Positions 19,701-28,171 of a stretch of 64,000 nucleotides of DNA are shown here, piece after piece. Where the stretch lies: NCBI GenBank assembly GCA_963668655.2, contig CAXXPQ010000002.1, positions 496,001-560,000 of the forward strand. The letters run 5' to 3'. The notes under the pieces are model-generated. The model saw only the letters and a program-made list of their open reading frames with translations. It was not told the origin of the DNA and made no database searches. This DNA is from G963668655 sp963668655. GTDB taxonomy: Bacteria; Myxococcota_A; SURF-8. A program made the translations under genes and the position numbers. The number at the start of each line of letters is the position of its first letter. The first letter of the stretch is position 1.

Positions 19701-20619
19701 ATTGGAAAACACCTTCCTCATGGCCAAGCCCATCAATTACCGGGAAATTCCCTATCCCAACGCCAATTTCAAGGTCTATCCTTACGTTCTGCTACGCGTC
19801 CTGCTGCCGGACGGCCAAACGCTCTACCTGGATGGCGACTACAAGGAAAGCGTTTTCAACCACCCCACACCCATGCTTTCCGGCTCCCGCGCGCTAGTGC
19901 TGGACGGCGGACCGGAGCTTTTCACCGACCTGCCCGCCTGGACGGGCATCGGCCAGGCCAAGGAACTGACCCTGCACCTGCGACTCCAGGCCGACGGCTC
20001 GGCGGATGCCGAAGCCATCGAACGCGTGGACGGCCACGCCTCCGTCTCCCTGCGCCAGCAACTCAAAAAACTTCCCAAGGACCAGATCCGCCTCTTTTTC
20101 GAGATGGTTCTGAATAAGTCCTTCCCCGGAACCGGCGTGAAAGAAGTGCGCGTCATGAATCTGGAAGATCCATCCAAGCCATTGGAATTACAATACGATT
20201 TCCATTCCAGCCGCCTGGCTCGTCGCGCGGGCGAACAGCTTCGCGTAGAGCGCGCCTTTTTCCCGGTGGAATTTCTCCGCAGTTACATCCAGACCGCCGG
20301 GCGGGAGTTTCCCTTCCTCATCAACGGCATCAACTCCGGAACCAATACAATTATCCTGGAATGGCCCGAAGGCCTTCAACTCGATGCCTCTCCCATCAGC
20401 CAATCCATTCTTTCCCCCTTCGGACACTACCACCTGAACGTGGAAAAAAGCTCGGGGAAACTCCTGATGGAACGGGATTTTCGTATTCCCATCCAGCGCA
20501 TCGCGCCGGCCAAGTACCTGGATTTCTACAAGTTCTGCAGTAAAGTGGATCAACTGGAACGGGAACGGTTGATCTTTTCCGAACGGAGTCCCGCAGCAGG
20601 GCCCGCCATCCGTCCCTGA
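16738..20619 (+). CDS. Large DUF3857 / transglutaminase-like lipoprotein, catalytic Cys missing
   Basis: 1293 aa. The start is a TTG with AGGAGG six bases upstream; an in-frame ATG at 16705 lacks a ribosome site. The signal ends LFAGC, a lipobox, whereas its upstream partner has a type I signal. The layout is the same as the partner: N-terminal TPR-like repeats, a beta module (FRLAGRRTARLFIDGRPM), more TPRs (about 380-680), DUF3857 (YVTRLLPGGSVVSRTHIIVR onward), then a transglutaminase-like fold. Where active members read EGNC, this protein reads REGNRLLVL with Arg976, and the usual His motif is replaced by KVYPYVLL. It therefore looks like an inactive paralogue, perhaps a binding or scaffold partner (inference). 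Translation is coupled by a 23-bp overlap. Confidence 0.82.
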   Translation: MSRIQASDRRPSANRIALPLLLVLTAALFAGCAPRAMGAFRMTPGSDRATRTLEKLETAAAADPDAADLRDLAFARWFLKNDTDGAERAFRRSLDKEPSAEAHMGMGLTAYFQGRVDEAQGHFLETFRLEPGGDFAALAVGFLAEFRNQTADFPTAVGPVLGQFVDDPRLDAESRLAITECLADLDREAGDLQAEKRMRRRLGEMRRFLAYGPFGAVPLLDFDRAFGPESAARPETAYPSESDPTEIKGIFLDRDATDVSIRDLYKRGGVFYLVTYIHLDASRTARFRLAGRRTARLFIDGRPMLTVDDRAALPENVNAVLVSLDKGWHKIALKLARTGRPSEPSLRILAEDGGPLEHGDDFDPENPPAVPEGAAKRRGKPENASTRWFEKAEKHQDLYHSLFALLAALSEGRHERMKILLKNALSQNPDFAPLHVIRSFSVDGDPAIPGSVGREIVRASMSRALELDPRMAFAAFHMVDEDLARDDTASAIRRLKTLSESAPGYYLWPRTAFEIHRSNGWFKEADANAARALALNGRDLAFLRDYRNYQEERGRYEDARRTAERIDLLDGAGTTLAARYEAMDALEDAAILYRKSLEQTPEKTFIRRALAGLAERTGNRKEAVRLYEELRALPGNETRFARHLADLYQLEGDTDRAISLLRENLDKEPDRFNLRASLALHEGRELLSEFATDGDKLIAEFKAAPWKPEAGAVIVLDEYVTRLLPGGSVVSRTHIIVRVQTKEAQSRYGEIHLPSGAEVYRVRVLKADGRELVPEQITGKTSVTLPDVGVGDFIEYDYVEGGKAVNWLPDGRAFNARFLFQSMESPTFRSRFVVEHPENMDVTFFPLNYRLAPPRKETQDGRTVVRYANEKLDQIVREPFMPIPDEVLPIVDLSRSFSWTEFRDLMRQSLSGKRRPTVELRRYLEDALSSLPSDSPIVRRVEHLFYRLANDVEGSRQSASFSDSATRILLKREGNRLLVLSALLDLMGLENTFLMAKPINYREIPYPNANFKVYPYVLLRVLLPDGQTLYLDGDYKESVFNHPTPMLSGSRALVLDGGPELFTDLPAWTGIGQAKELTLHLRLQADGSADAEAIERVDGHASVSLRQQLKKLPKDQIRLFFEMVLNKSFPGTGVKEVRVMNLEDPSKPLELQYDFHSSRLARRAGEQLRVERAFFPVEFLRSYIQTAGREFPFLINGINSGTNTIILEWPEGLQLDASPISQSILSPFGHYHLNVEKSSGKLLMERDFRIPIQRIAPAKYLDFYKFCSKVDQLERERLIFSERSPAAGPAIRP

Positions 20620-21264
20620 CCCCTTCCCGAAACGCCGCCCGGATGACGAAAAGCGCATCCGCCGCCACGGTCCGGCACGGATTTCTGCAAGCGGCATGCC
20701 TTTTGCGCCGGCATGCGGGATTGCAGGCGTCCTTCCGAGCGAAAAACCGGAATGTGTACGGAATTTTCCCGGGTGCCGGGGTCGGAAATGGCGGAACTCG
20801 GCGCTCGGAAGGACGACAAGTCGCAATCTCCATGCCGGATGCAAAAGGCATGCCGCGCCGGTTTTCGGCGGACGAACGAAATCTGCAAAATCCCGAACGC
20901 CCACACGCGCCGCGTCTTCCGCCCAAAAGGCGGAAGACGCCCCCGAAACCGCCGGTTTCGGGGGCGCGAGGATTTCACGGAAATCCTCGCGCGGCTCCAA
21001 TACCGTGCAACCTGTAAAGCCGCACTTTCTCTTCTCGTCCGGCCGAAAACCTTCGCAAAATCCGTGCCGGACCGTGGAAGATGCATCCTTGGATCCGAAA
21101 TCCGCACGCCCGGCCCCTCCGATCATCGAAAAGGATTGAATTTCCACCGTAAATCTGTTATCCAATATTAATACAACGGAACCGCCACGGGAAACCCGTT
21201 CCGTAACCAGAAAGCGTGCCGATTCACCGCAACAACCGTTCTTTTCCGTGTTGGGAGAGGTGTC
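20620..21264. other. 645-nt intergenic region with a large palindromic element
   Basis: No credible gene: the open frames here lack ribosome sites and are low-complexity products of inverted repeats. Most of it is the nested inverted-repeat element annotated separately. The last 190 nt are A+T richer and should hold the promoter of the following lipoprotein gene, which has its own ribosome site. Confidence 0.7.
20665..21077. repeat. 413-nt nested inverted-repeat element (structured RNA or MITE-like)
   Basis: Directly visible pairings: outer arms 20665-20684 and 21058-21077 are perfect 20-bp inverted repeats (CCACGGTCCGGCACGGATTT). Inside, 20691-20706 pairs with 20841-20856 and 20728-20741 with 20802-20815, both perfect, forming a long hairpin. 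20860-20875 pairs with 21035-21051 with one bulge. That last pair encloses three back-to-back perfect hairpins: 20912-20940 (12 bp), 20939-20965 (12 bp) and 20964-20992 (13 bp). Together they make a closed, multibranched fold. It may be a structured non-coding RNA or a non-autonomous mobile element with 20-bp terminal repeats; no target-site duplication is obvious. Confidence 0.75.
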
Positions 21265-24200
21265 ATGATGTTCGCCACACCGAAATGGGGTTTTGCCTGT
21301 TTATTCGCCGCCCTGCTTTTCCTTGCGGCCTGCTCGGGAAGCAGCCTTTCCTCCGGAGACGGAGACGAGTCCTCCGGGGACGAAGACGGCGATCTGCAAC
21401 CGGCGGATGAGGATGGAGACGAATCGCCGCCAGACGGCGACGGAGACGACGAAAACGCGGACGCCCCGGACGGCGACATCGACGGGTCGGACGGAGATGG
21501 CGAGGAGGACGCCGAGGAGCCTCCCTGCTACAGTCGCTGTTATACGCTGAGCCGGGAAGAACTGGATTTCGGCGCGGTGCTCCCGGGCCAATCCAAGTGC
21601 CTGGACGAAATCATCATGTCCACGGGAATCGATCCCCTCACCTTGCACGATATCCGAATCGACCAGGGCACGGGCACGGCCTTCTCCATCGAAAGCATCC
21701 AACCGGTGGCGCCGCCGGACGCCGTGCTGAACCCCCAGCACCCCATGAACGTCCGCCTCTGTTACCTGGCCGACGACCTGGAGCGGGACGAGGCGACCCT
21801 GCTGATTCTCACCAACGCGGATACCGTGCCCCTGAAGCGCCGTGAGGTTCCCATGAGCGTCGGTTGCAAGGGATTCATGACCATGAACGTGCAGCCTCCG
21901 GCGCTGGATTACGGCGAGCACAACAGCGGATCCGTCCCCCAGGATCTCACCTTCACCATCCAGGCCATTCCGGACGAAGAAAGCACCACCTGTCCGCTGT
22001 ACGTGCGGGAAATCGCCCTGGACGTGCCGGACGGCCCTTTCCGCCTGCGTTTCGACGCCGCCCGGGTGGACGGAGAATGCCCGGAACCCCCGTTCTATAT
22101 CGACCCGAAGGAAGGCGCCATTCGCCTGACCCGGGAATGCGCGGTGCGTTTCACGCCTCCCGTCGGTGCATCGGCCGAATTTTCCGACACGGTTTCCGTC
22201 GCCGCCGTCGGCGCCATGGGGGGCGACGAACTGACGGCCGATGTCACGTTGAACGCAACCACCGCGGCCCCGGTGATCTCCTGCGCGCCCACGTCGTTGG
22301 ATTTCGGCTACACGCTGACCGATTCCGGACGGACGGCGGTCCTGAAGCAGATCGCCTGCACCAACAACGGCGACGGTTCGCTGATTCTCTCGCTTCCCAC
22401 CTGGCAGATCAACGACGGAGCGGCCTTCCTGTTTCACGATCCCGACAGCCTGTTCAAGACCGATACGGCCGAGGGAACCCCCCTGGGCGCGGGGGATAGC
22501 GGAACCTTCCAGGTGTCCTTCGAACCCGCCGCCGTAGCCAACGCCACGGCGCTGTTGAAAGTGGCCAGCAACGATTACACCGGGCGGGTGGAAAGCATTA
22601 CCATGTCGGGCATCGCCGTGGACGCCTGTCCCACCGGCATGATTCCGGATCCCACCGACAATACGCGGAAATGCGTGCCGAGCTGCTCGCCCGGACAGAT
22701 TTTCTGCTGGCCGGAATACAGCAACTACTACCGGGAATGTCAGCCGGACGGCGCGTCGCTTTCCGACCCCATCGAATGCGCCAACACCGGACAGATCTGC
22801 GTGGAAAACATGTGCCAGGATCCCCCCTGCGATCCGGGCGAACGCATGTGCGACGATCTGAACCACGACAAACGCTGCTCCAACGACGGCACCCACTGGG
22901 AGGAAGCCGAAGCCTGTCCGACCGTTACCAACCAATGCCAAGTCAGCGAGTGCCGTCCGGGAACCACCCGCTGCCAGACGTACAACCGGGAAGACGGCTA
23001 TGGCTGCGACGATTCGGACGCCTGCACCCTTCAGGATCACTGCATGAGCGGCCAGTGCATCAGCGTGGTGGACGAGGTCTGCGACGACGGGGAGGATTGC
23101 ACCGACGACGACTGCGATTCCATCTTCGGCTGCCAGTTCGTTCCCAACGACGCCAACCCCTGTTCCGACAACAACGACTGCACCACGGACGACCATTGCC
23201 AGAACGGCCAATGCGTGGCTGGCCAGAGCCTGTACGACTGCGACGACGACAATCCCTGCACCGACGACATCTGCAATCCCACCGGAGAACCGCACTGTAC
23301 ATACCAGCCCAACTTCGGGGACTGTAGCGACAACAACCCCTGCACGGAGAACGATGTCTGCGGCACGGACGAGTTCGGCAACGGCGTTTGTCTGCCCGGC
23401 CCGGACGAGCGGGACTGCGCGGACACCAATCCCTGTACGGACGACTGGTGCCTGGATTTCGAGGGCTGTCGCCACAGCCCGATGCCCGGGCAGGACTGCG
23501 AGGACGGCAACCTCTGCACCATCAACGATTCCTGCGGCACGGATATCTACGGACACCCGGTCTGCCAGCCCGGAACCACCGTGGACTGCGACGACGACAA
23601 CGACTGCACCGACGACTACTGCTGCGTGGAGTCTCCAGACCATTGTTGCCACACGTTGCTGACAGGCGAGGATTGCAATGACGAGGATGTCTGCACGGAA
23701 AACGACACCTGCAACGAACTGGGCCAGTGCGTGGGCGATACGAAGGACTGCGAGGACGGCAATCCCTGCACGGACGGCTACTGCCATCCCACCCTCGGAT
23801 GCCTCCAGACGGGCAACACCGCCGACTGCGAGGACGGCAACCCCTGCACCGTGGACGACTACTGCCAGAACCAGATCTGCCGTTCCGGCCCCGAACGCTC
23901 CTGCGACGACGGCAACCGGTGCTCCTTCGACGACTGCGACCCGGACGCCTGCACCGGCGACGACTGCCAGCCGGAGGATTACTGCACCCACGACCTGATT
24001 CCCACCGTCAGCGAATGCGACGGCAACCCCTGCACGGAAGACGACACCTGCACCACCAACGGGCAGGGGGAGATCGTCTGCATTCCCGGAGACAGCTCTT
24101 ACGACTGCGACGACGACAATCCCTGCACCGAGGACACCTGCGATCCGACGAACCCCGGCGATCCCTGCACCAACACGCCGCTGGTCGGAGAAGGCTGCGA

Positions 24201-26736
24201 GGACGATGATCCCTGCACCATCAACGAATACTGCAACGCCAATTCCCGCTGCGTGCATTCGGGGCTGCCTCAGGATTTCCTCTCCTGCGACGACGGCAAT
24301 CCTTGCAAAAACTGGTATTGTCAGGAAAACGTCGGTTGTCGCTGGACGGCCTATCCCGGAACCTGTAGCGACAATGACCCCTGCACGGAAGGCGACTACT
24401 GCTCCAACGGCGACTGTCGATCCGGATCCGGAACCAAGGAATGCAGCGACGGCAACCCCTGCAAGAACTGGGACTGCGACATCGCCCAAAATCCGGACGG
24501 CGGCTGCTATTTCACGCCGAAGACGGGTCAGGCCTGCATCGACTCGGACGCCTGCACCAGCAACGAGATCTGCAATGCGGACGGGGTCTGCGAGAAGGAC
24601 ACCGTGAGCTGCGACCCGGAGACGGTCTGCACGGGCGACACCTGCGACACCCAATGCGTCACGGTCTTCTGCGACCCCGCCGCGGGCTGCACCTATTCGC
24701 TCATCATGCCCGCCCCCAATTGTAATGACGGCAATTCCTGTACGGGAACCGCGGCCAACCCGGATCGCTGCATCAACGGCCAGTGCGTGTCGGGAGGAAC
24801 GGTCACCTGCGATCCGGAGACGGTCTGCGAAAACGGAACGCTCTGCCATCCCTCCTGCGTGGATGCCGAATGTGCGCCCGGCGTGGGCTGCCGGGCCGTG
24901 GCCAACGACACCTACAACTGCTCCGACGGCACCACCTGCGTCACCGGCGACCACTGCGAAGACGGGTTCTGTGTCGGAAACAGCCGCAACTGCAACGACA
25001 GCAACGATTGCACCGAGGACGACTGCCTGGAGCCAGCGGGATGCGAGAACATCCCCTACGATTACCCGACCGACAACGTAAGCTGCACCGCCGACGCCAA
25101 CGAATGCACCCTGGATGTCTGCGACGCCATCGGAGGCGAGGGCGTCTGCGACCACAAGACCGCCCCCATGGACGGTTCGGACTGCACGCCGGACGCCAAC
25201 GAGTGCACCCAGGACTTCTGCCAGGGCGGATCCTGCACCCACCCGCCCAAGACGAACGACACGCCCTGCTCGGACGACGGCAATCTGTGCACGGCGGACG
25301 TCTGCCAGGGCGGCAACTGTTCCCACCCCCTGGCGGTCACCTGCACGCCGCCCAACTCCTGCTACACCTCCGCCTGCGTCCCCGCCACGGGTCAGTGCGA
25401 CGACACTTACAAGGGCGACGGCCCCTCGCACTCCTGCACGGACGACGAGAATCCCTGCACGGAGGATTACTGCATGTCGGGCGACTGCACCCATCCGGCC
25501 CTGCCCGACACCGCCGGATGTGGATCGGCCGACCAGTGCCAAGCCGGCGCGCCCGCCAGCGCCTGCCTGGATCCGGCTCACGAAGACGACGCCAGTTGCT
25601 GCGTGGACTGCGTGACGGACGCGGCCTGTTCGGACCTGGCCTGGGGCGAACACGACTCCGAGTGCGAACGGAGGATCTGCACCGCCGATTTCGCCTGCGG
25701 TTTCGAGGACCGGGACGACGGCACGGCCTGCGGAAGCACGGACCAGTGCCTGGACGGCGAATGCGTGGACTGTATCAACGATTCCGGCTGCTCGGATCTG
25801 GCCTGGGGCGGGCGTGACAGTTCCTGCTCCGCCCGCGTATGCAACGGAACCTCCTGCGAATTCGACGATGAACCCAATGGAACGAACTGCCCGGACGACG
25901 GCAACGTCTGCACCACGACCACATGCGCCAACGGAGCCTGTACAGCGTTCCCGGCGGCGGGAGGCTGCAACGACGGCGATCCCTGCACCGTCAACGACTC
26001 CTGCTCGGGCGGAACCTGTTCCGGCGATCCCATGACCTGCCCGGGAGGAGAAATCTGCGTGGACGGCTCCTGCGTGGAAGATCTCACTTGTCCGGGACAC
26101 TCGGACATGGTGAAAATTCCCGGGGATACGCGCTGCATCGACAAATACGAATCCGTACTGTGCCGCACCAGCAACTGCGCCACCGCTACGGATTGCAAAT
26201 ATCAGGACAGCAGCAACGACTACTGGAGTGGCTGGGGCAGCAACTGCTGGTGGGACAACGCGAACTGGAGCACCACCCGCTGCGGCGACACGCGTCCCCG
26301 CGCCTGTTCGCTGCCGGGCGTCACGCCTTCCCGCTGGATGACCTACGACCAGGCCCGCGCCGCCTGCGAAACCGCCGGAAAACACCTGTGCAGCCCGTCG
26401 GAATGGGCCCAGGCGTGCACCCTGAACGCCGGTCAGACCTATCCCTACGGAAACGCCTATCAGGCAGCCACCTGCAACGGAAACGGGGACTCCGTCTCCG
26501 GAATCGCCAACACCGGGCAGAAAACCGCATGCAATTATCCGGACTTGAACGGTCCCTTCGACATGTCCGGAAACGCGCGGGAATGGGTGCGCTCCGAAAA
26601 CGGAAGCGGAACGGAATCCCGCTACGGCGGCCATTACGACTCCGGCTCGGGCGATCTCACCTGCGGATCCAACAACCCGGGAGACTGGGACGATAAATCG
26701 CCGCGCACCGGCATGCGCTGCTGCATCGACTATTGA
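21265..26736 (+). CDS. Giant Cys-rich repeat lipoprotein with C-terminal FGE/SUMF1-like domain
   Basis: 1823 aa; GAGAGG precedes a double ATG. Lipobox LAAC near residue 23, then a DGD-rich linker to about residue 90. Residues 95-450 hold three or four beta-sandwich modules of the ASPM/SPD-2/Hydin type (ELDFGAVLPGQ, ALDYGEHNSGSV, SLDFGYTLTDSG). From about 480 to 1605 there are some thirty Cys-rich units built on C-D-D-G-N-P-C-T-x-D-x-C, like Dictyostelium CTDC repeats; such disulfide-rich units would make a long stiff stalk. The last 210 residues are a formylglycine-generating-enzyme-like domain (MVKIPGDTRCIDKYE, AGKHLCSPSEWAQAC, MSGNAREWV, GMRCCID). Probably a surface stalk with a ligand-binding tip; enzymatic activity is doubtful. 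Confidence 0.85.
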   Translation: MMFATPKWGFACLFAALLFLAACSGSSLSSGDGDESSGDEDGDLQPADEDGDESPPDGDGDDENADAPDGDIDGSDGDGEEDAEEPPCYSRCYTLSREELDFGAVLPGQSKCLDEIIMSTGIDPLTLHDIRIDQGTGTAFSIESIQPVAPPDAVLNPQHPMNVRLCYLADDLERDEATLLILTNADTVPLKRREVPMSVGCKGFMTMNVQPPALDYGEHNSGSVPQDLTFTIQAIPDEESTTCPLYVREIALDVPDGPFRLRFDAARVDGECPEPPFYIDPKEGAIRLTRECAVRFTPPVGASAEFSDTVSVAAVGAMGGDELTADVTLNATTAAPVISCAPTSLDFGYTLTDSGRTAVLKQIACTNNGDGSLILSLPTWQINDGAAFLFHDPDSLFKTDTAEGTPLGAGDSGTFQVSFEPAAVANATALLKVASNDYTGRVESITMSGIAVDACPTGMIPDPTDNTRKCVPSCSPGQIFCWPEYSNYYRECQPDGASLSDPIECANTGQICVENMCQDPPCDPGERMCDDLNHDKRCSNDGTHWEEAEACPTVTNQCQVSECRPGTTRCQTYNREDGYGCDDSDACTLQDHCMSGQCISVVDEVCDDGEDCTDDDCDSIFGCQFVPNDANPCSDNNDCTTDDHCQNGQCVAGQSLYDCDDDNPCTDDICNPTGEPHCTYQPNFGDCSDNNPCTENDVCGTDEFGNGVCLPGPDERDCADTNPCTDDWCLDFEGCRHSPMPGQDCEDGNLCTINDSCGTDIYGHPVCQPGTTVDCDDDNDCTDDYCCVESPDHCCHTLLTGEDCNDEDVCTENDTCNELGQCVGDTKDCEDGNPCTDGYCHPTLGCLQTGNTADCEDGNPCTVDDYCQNQICRSGPERSCDDGNRCSFDDCDPDACTGDDCQPEDYCTHDLIPTVSECDGNPCTEDDTCTTNGQGEIVCIPGDSSYDCDDDNPCTEDTCDPTNPGDPCTNTPLVGEGCEDDDPCTINEYCNANSRCVHSGLPQDFLSCDDGNPCKNWYCQENVGCRWTAYPGTCSDNDPCTEGDYCSNGDCRSGSGTKECSDGNPCKNWDCDIAQNPDGGCYFTPKTGQACIDSDACTSNEICNADGVCEKDTVSCDPETVCTGDTCDTQCVTVFCDPAAGCTYSLIMPAPNCNDGNSCTGTAANPDRCINGQCVSGGTVTCDPETVCENGTLCHPSCVDAECAPGVGCRAVANDTYNCSDGTTCVTGDHCEDGFCVGNSRNCNDSNDCTEDDCLEPAGCENIPYDYPTDNVSCTADANECTLDVCDAIGGEGVCDHKTAPMDGSDCTPDANECTQDFCQGGSCTHPPKTNDTPCSDDGNLCTADVCQGGNCSHPLAVTCTPPNSCYTSACVPATGQCDDTYKGDGPSHSCTDDENPCTEDYCMSGDCTHPALPDTAGCGSADQCQAGAPASACLDPAHEDDASCCVDCVTDAACSDLAWGEHDSECERRICTADFACGFEDRDDGTACGSTDQCLDGECVDCINDSGCSDLAWGGRDSSCSARVCNGTSCEFDDEPNGTNCPDDGNVCTTTTCANGACTAFPAAGGCNDGDPCTVNDSCSGGTCSGDPMTCPGGEICVDGSCVEDLTCPGHSDMVKIPGDTRCIDKYESVLCRTSNCATATDCKYQDSSNDYWSGWGSNCWWDNANWSTTRCGDTRPRACSLPGVTPSRWMTYDQARAACETAGKHLCSPSEWAQACTLNAGQTYPYGNAYQAATCNGNGDSVSGIANTGQKTACNYPDLNGPFDMSGNAREWVRSENGSGTESRYGGHYDSGSGDLTCGSNNPGDWDDKSPRTGMRCCIDY
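23000..26090 (+). repeat. Array of about thirty imperfect Cys-rich coding repeats
   Basis: Degenerate units of roughly 75-110 bp encode C(D/E)DGNPCT(x)D(x)C. The DNA repeats are imperfect and follow the codon frame, so they reflect protein repetition rather than a CRISPR or satellite array. Confidence 0.85.
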
Positions 26737-26742
26737 AAAACA

Positions 26743-26787
26743 CCGGATCGGGGCCGTCTTCCTTCCCCGGAAGGAAACGGGATCCGG
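26743..26787 (+). terminator. Long imperfect hairpin after the giant lipoprotein gene
   Basis: Starts 6 nt after the stop codon. Outer stem CCGGATC / GATCCGG and inner stem TTCCTTCC / GGAAGGAA. There is no T tract, so it may be a transcript-stabilising structure or a Rho-assisted terminator. Confidence 0.4.
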
Positions 26788-26959
26788 AACTCCAAGGTCG
26801 GGAAATAGTTAAAGAACTCCCCCTTCCCGACCGATTGAAAGACCGTGGGACGCTTCCATTAGCGAAACGGGAAAAGGTTGGAGCATCCACCCGTTCGTAG
26901 TAGAATTCTGGAATATTTTCAGATGAGGATGACATTTCTTCGCCGGATGAGGATCCGCC

Positions 26960-28171
26960 ATGCAAAACAACCGCAAGCATGAACGCTACAATCATCGGCT
27001 TTCCGTGCAGTTGAAGGACCGCAAGGGAAGCCATCCCCTGAAAACGGGAAACATCAGCCGTTTCGGGCTCTTTCTCATTACGAGCGATGTAAAGAATCTG
27101 CGCGAGTTGATTAAGTTGGAAGTCCAGTTGCCCCATTCCGGGCGCAACCTGGAAATCCTGGCTCAGGTCATGTGGGTGGACAAGGAAGGCAAGAGCAGCA
27201 ATCCGGGCATGGGCGTGAAGTTCTTTTCCATGCCGGACGACATCAAGCGCGAGTGGGAACAGTTCGTGGATATGGTCCGGACGGGACGCGTCCAGGAAAC
27301 ACCGCCGGACCTTCCGGAAGACAACCCCATGCACTCGGGAACCGTGCATGCCATCGGCGAAGAGGAACTCCAGGCCCTGGAAGGCGTCGATTCACTGGAA
27401 AGCCTGGACGACCTGGAAGACATCGACCTGGGCGATATGATGAACGGCGACGAACCCGACTCGGCCCAGGATCTGTCCGCCGCCATGGCCGATTACGATC
27501 CCGACGGCAACGGACTGAATCAGGCCCTGGAGGAAATCGAGACCGAACTCATCGATGACGACGACGAAGCGGGCCCTCCCCCCTTGCCGGAAACGGACGA
27601 TCCGCCGCCCTCGGACGGCTCGGAGCGCCGGGAATTTCCCCGCAAGGCCGTGTCTTTCCTGGTGAATCTGGAAAATATCGAGGCATTGAAACAGCCCTAC
27701 ACCCGGGATGTTTCCCTGGGCGGCCTTTTTCTGGAAACCGGGATGGCGCTGAAGGTCGGTCAGACCGTGAACCTGCGAATCGTTCATCCCTGGACCCGGC
27801 GCGAGTTTCCCATGAAAGCCACCGTCCGCCGTGCGGAAACCGATTCGAACGGCCGCCCGGCCGGCGTCGGCGTGGAATTCATGGAGATCGACGACGACCT
27901 GCGGGATTCCCTTTTGACCTTCATCGAATCCGGATTCGTCATCATCAAGGAAAAGCCGGACATTCCCATCGAATCCCAGGTAATTCGACTGATCGAGGAA
28001 ACCGAGGAACAGATCAAGCAGAATCCCATCGACAACACCAAGCACTATGAAGTCGGCCTGCTGTATCTCTGTCTCTCGGATTGGGAGAAAGCCGGAGAGC
28101 ACTTGGGGATCGCGCTGAACCTGGGGTATCCGGTTCCGGAAGAAATCAAGGCCCGCCTCCAGGCGGATTGA
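26960..28171 (+). CDS. Tandem PilZ-domain protein
   Basis: 403 aa; AGGAT lies seven bases before the ATG. PilZ domains bind cyclic di-GMP in many proteins. The first domain (1-105) has the RxxxR motif R5KHER9, but its second motif reads NISRFG (31-36) with Asn in place of the usual Asp. The second domain (about 220-320) has R224-EFP-R228 and DVSLGG (250-255) and looks complete. An acidic low-complexity linker with repeated DLEDIDLGD-like residues joins them. The C-terminus (about 340-403) is helical and TPR-like (YEVGLLYLCLSDWEKAGEHL). No membrane segment, so a cytoplasmic c-di-GMP effector is likely; the partner is unknown. Its 3' end overlaps the convergent rhomboid gene by 26 bp. Confidence 0.88.
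   Translation: MQNNRKHERYNHRLSVQLKDRKGSHPLKTGNISRFGLFLITSDVKNLRELIKLEVQLPHSGRNLEILAQVMWVDKEGKSSNPGMGVKFFSMPDDIKREWEQFVDMVRTGRVQETPPDLPEDNPMHSGTVHAIGEEELQALEGVDSLESLDDLEDIDLGDMMNGDEPDSAQDLSAAMADYDPDGNGLNQALEEIETELIDDDDEAGPPPLPETDDPPPSDGSERREFPRKAVSFLVNLENIEALKQPYTRDVSLGGLFLETGMALKVGQTVNLRIVHPWTRREFPMKATVRRAETDSNGRPAGVGVEFMEIDDDLRDSLLTFIESGFVIIKEKPDIPIESQVIRLIEETEEQIKQNPIDNTKHYEVGLLYLCLSDWEKAGEHLGIALNLGYPVPEEIKARLQAD

Noticed and set aside
20643..21171. Several overlapping short open frames in the palindromic element
   Set aside because: They are by-products of inverted repeats, without ribosome sites or plausible composition.
23000..26090. CRISPR-like appearance of many short repeats
   Set aside because: The repeats are degenerate, in codon frame and without unique spacers of fixed length; they encode Cys-rich protein units. 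No cas genes nearby.
21301..26634. A 1777-codon open frame on the minus strand opposite the giant Cys-rich gene
   Set aside because: Mirror effect of the repeated GAC/TGC-rich codons; no ribosome site, signal or domain. The plus-strand frame has all family features.
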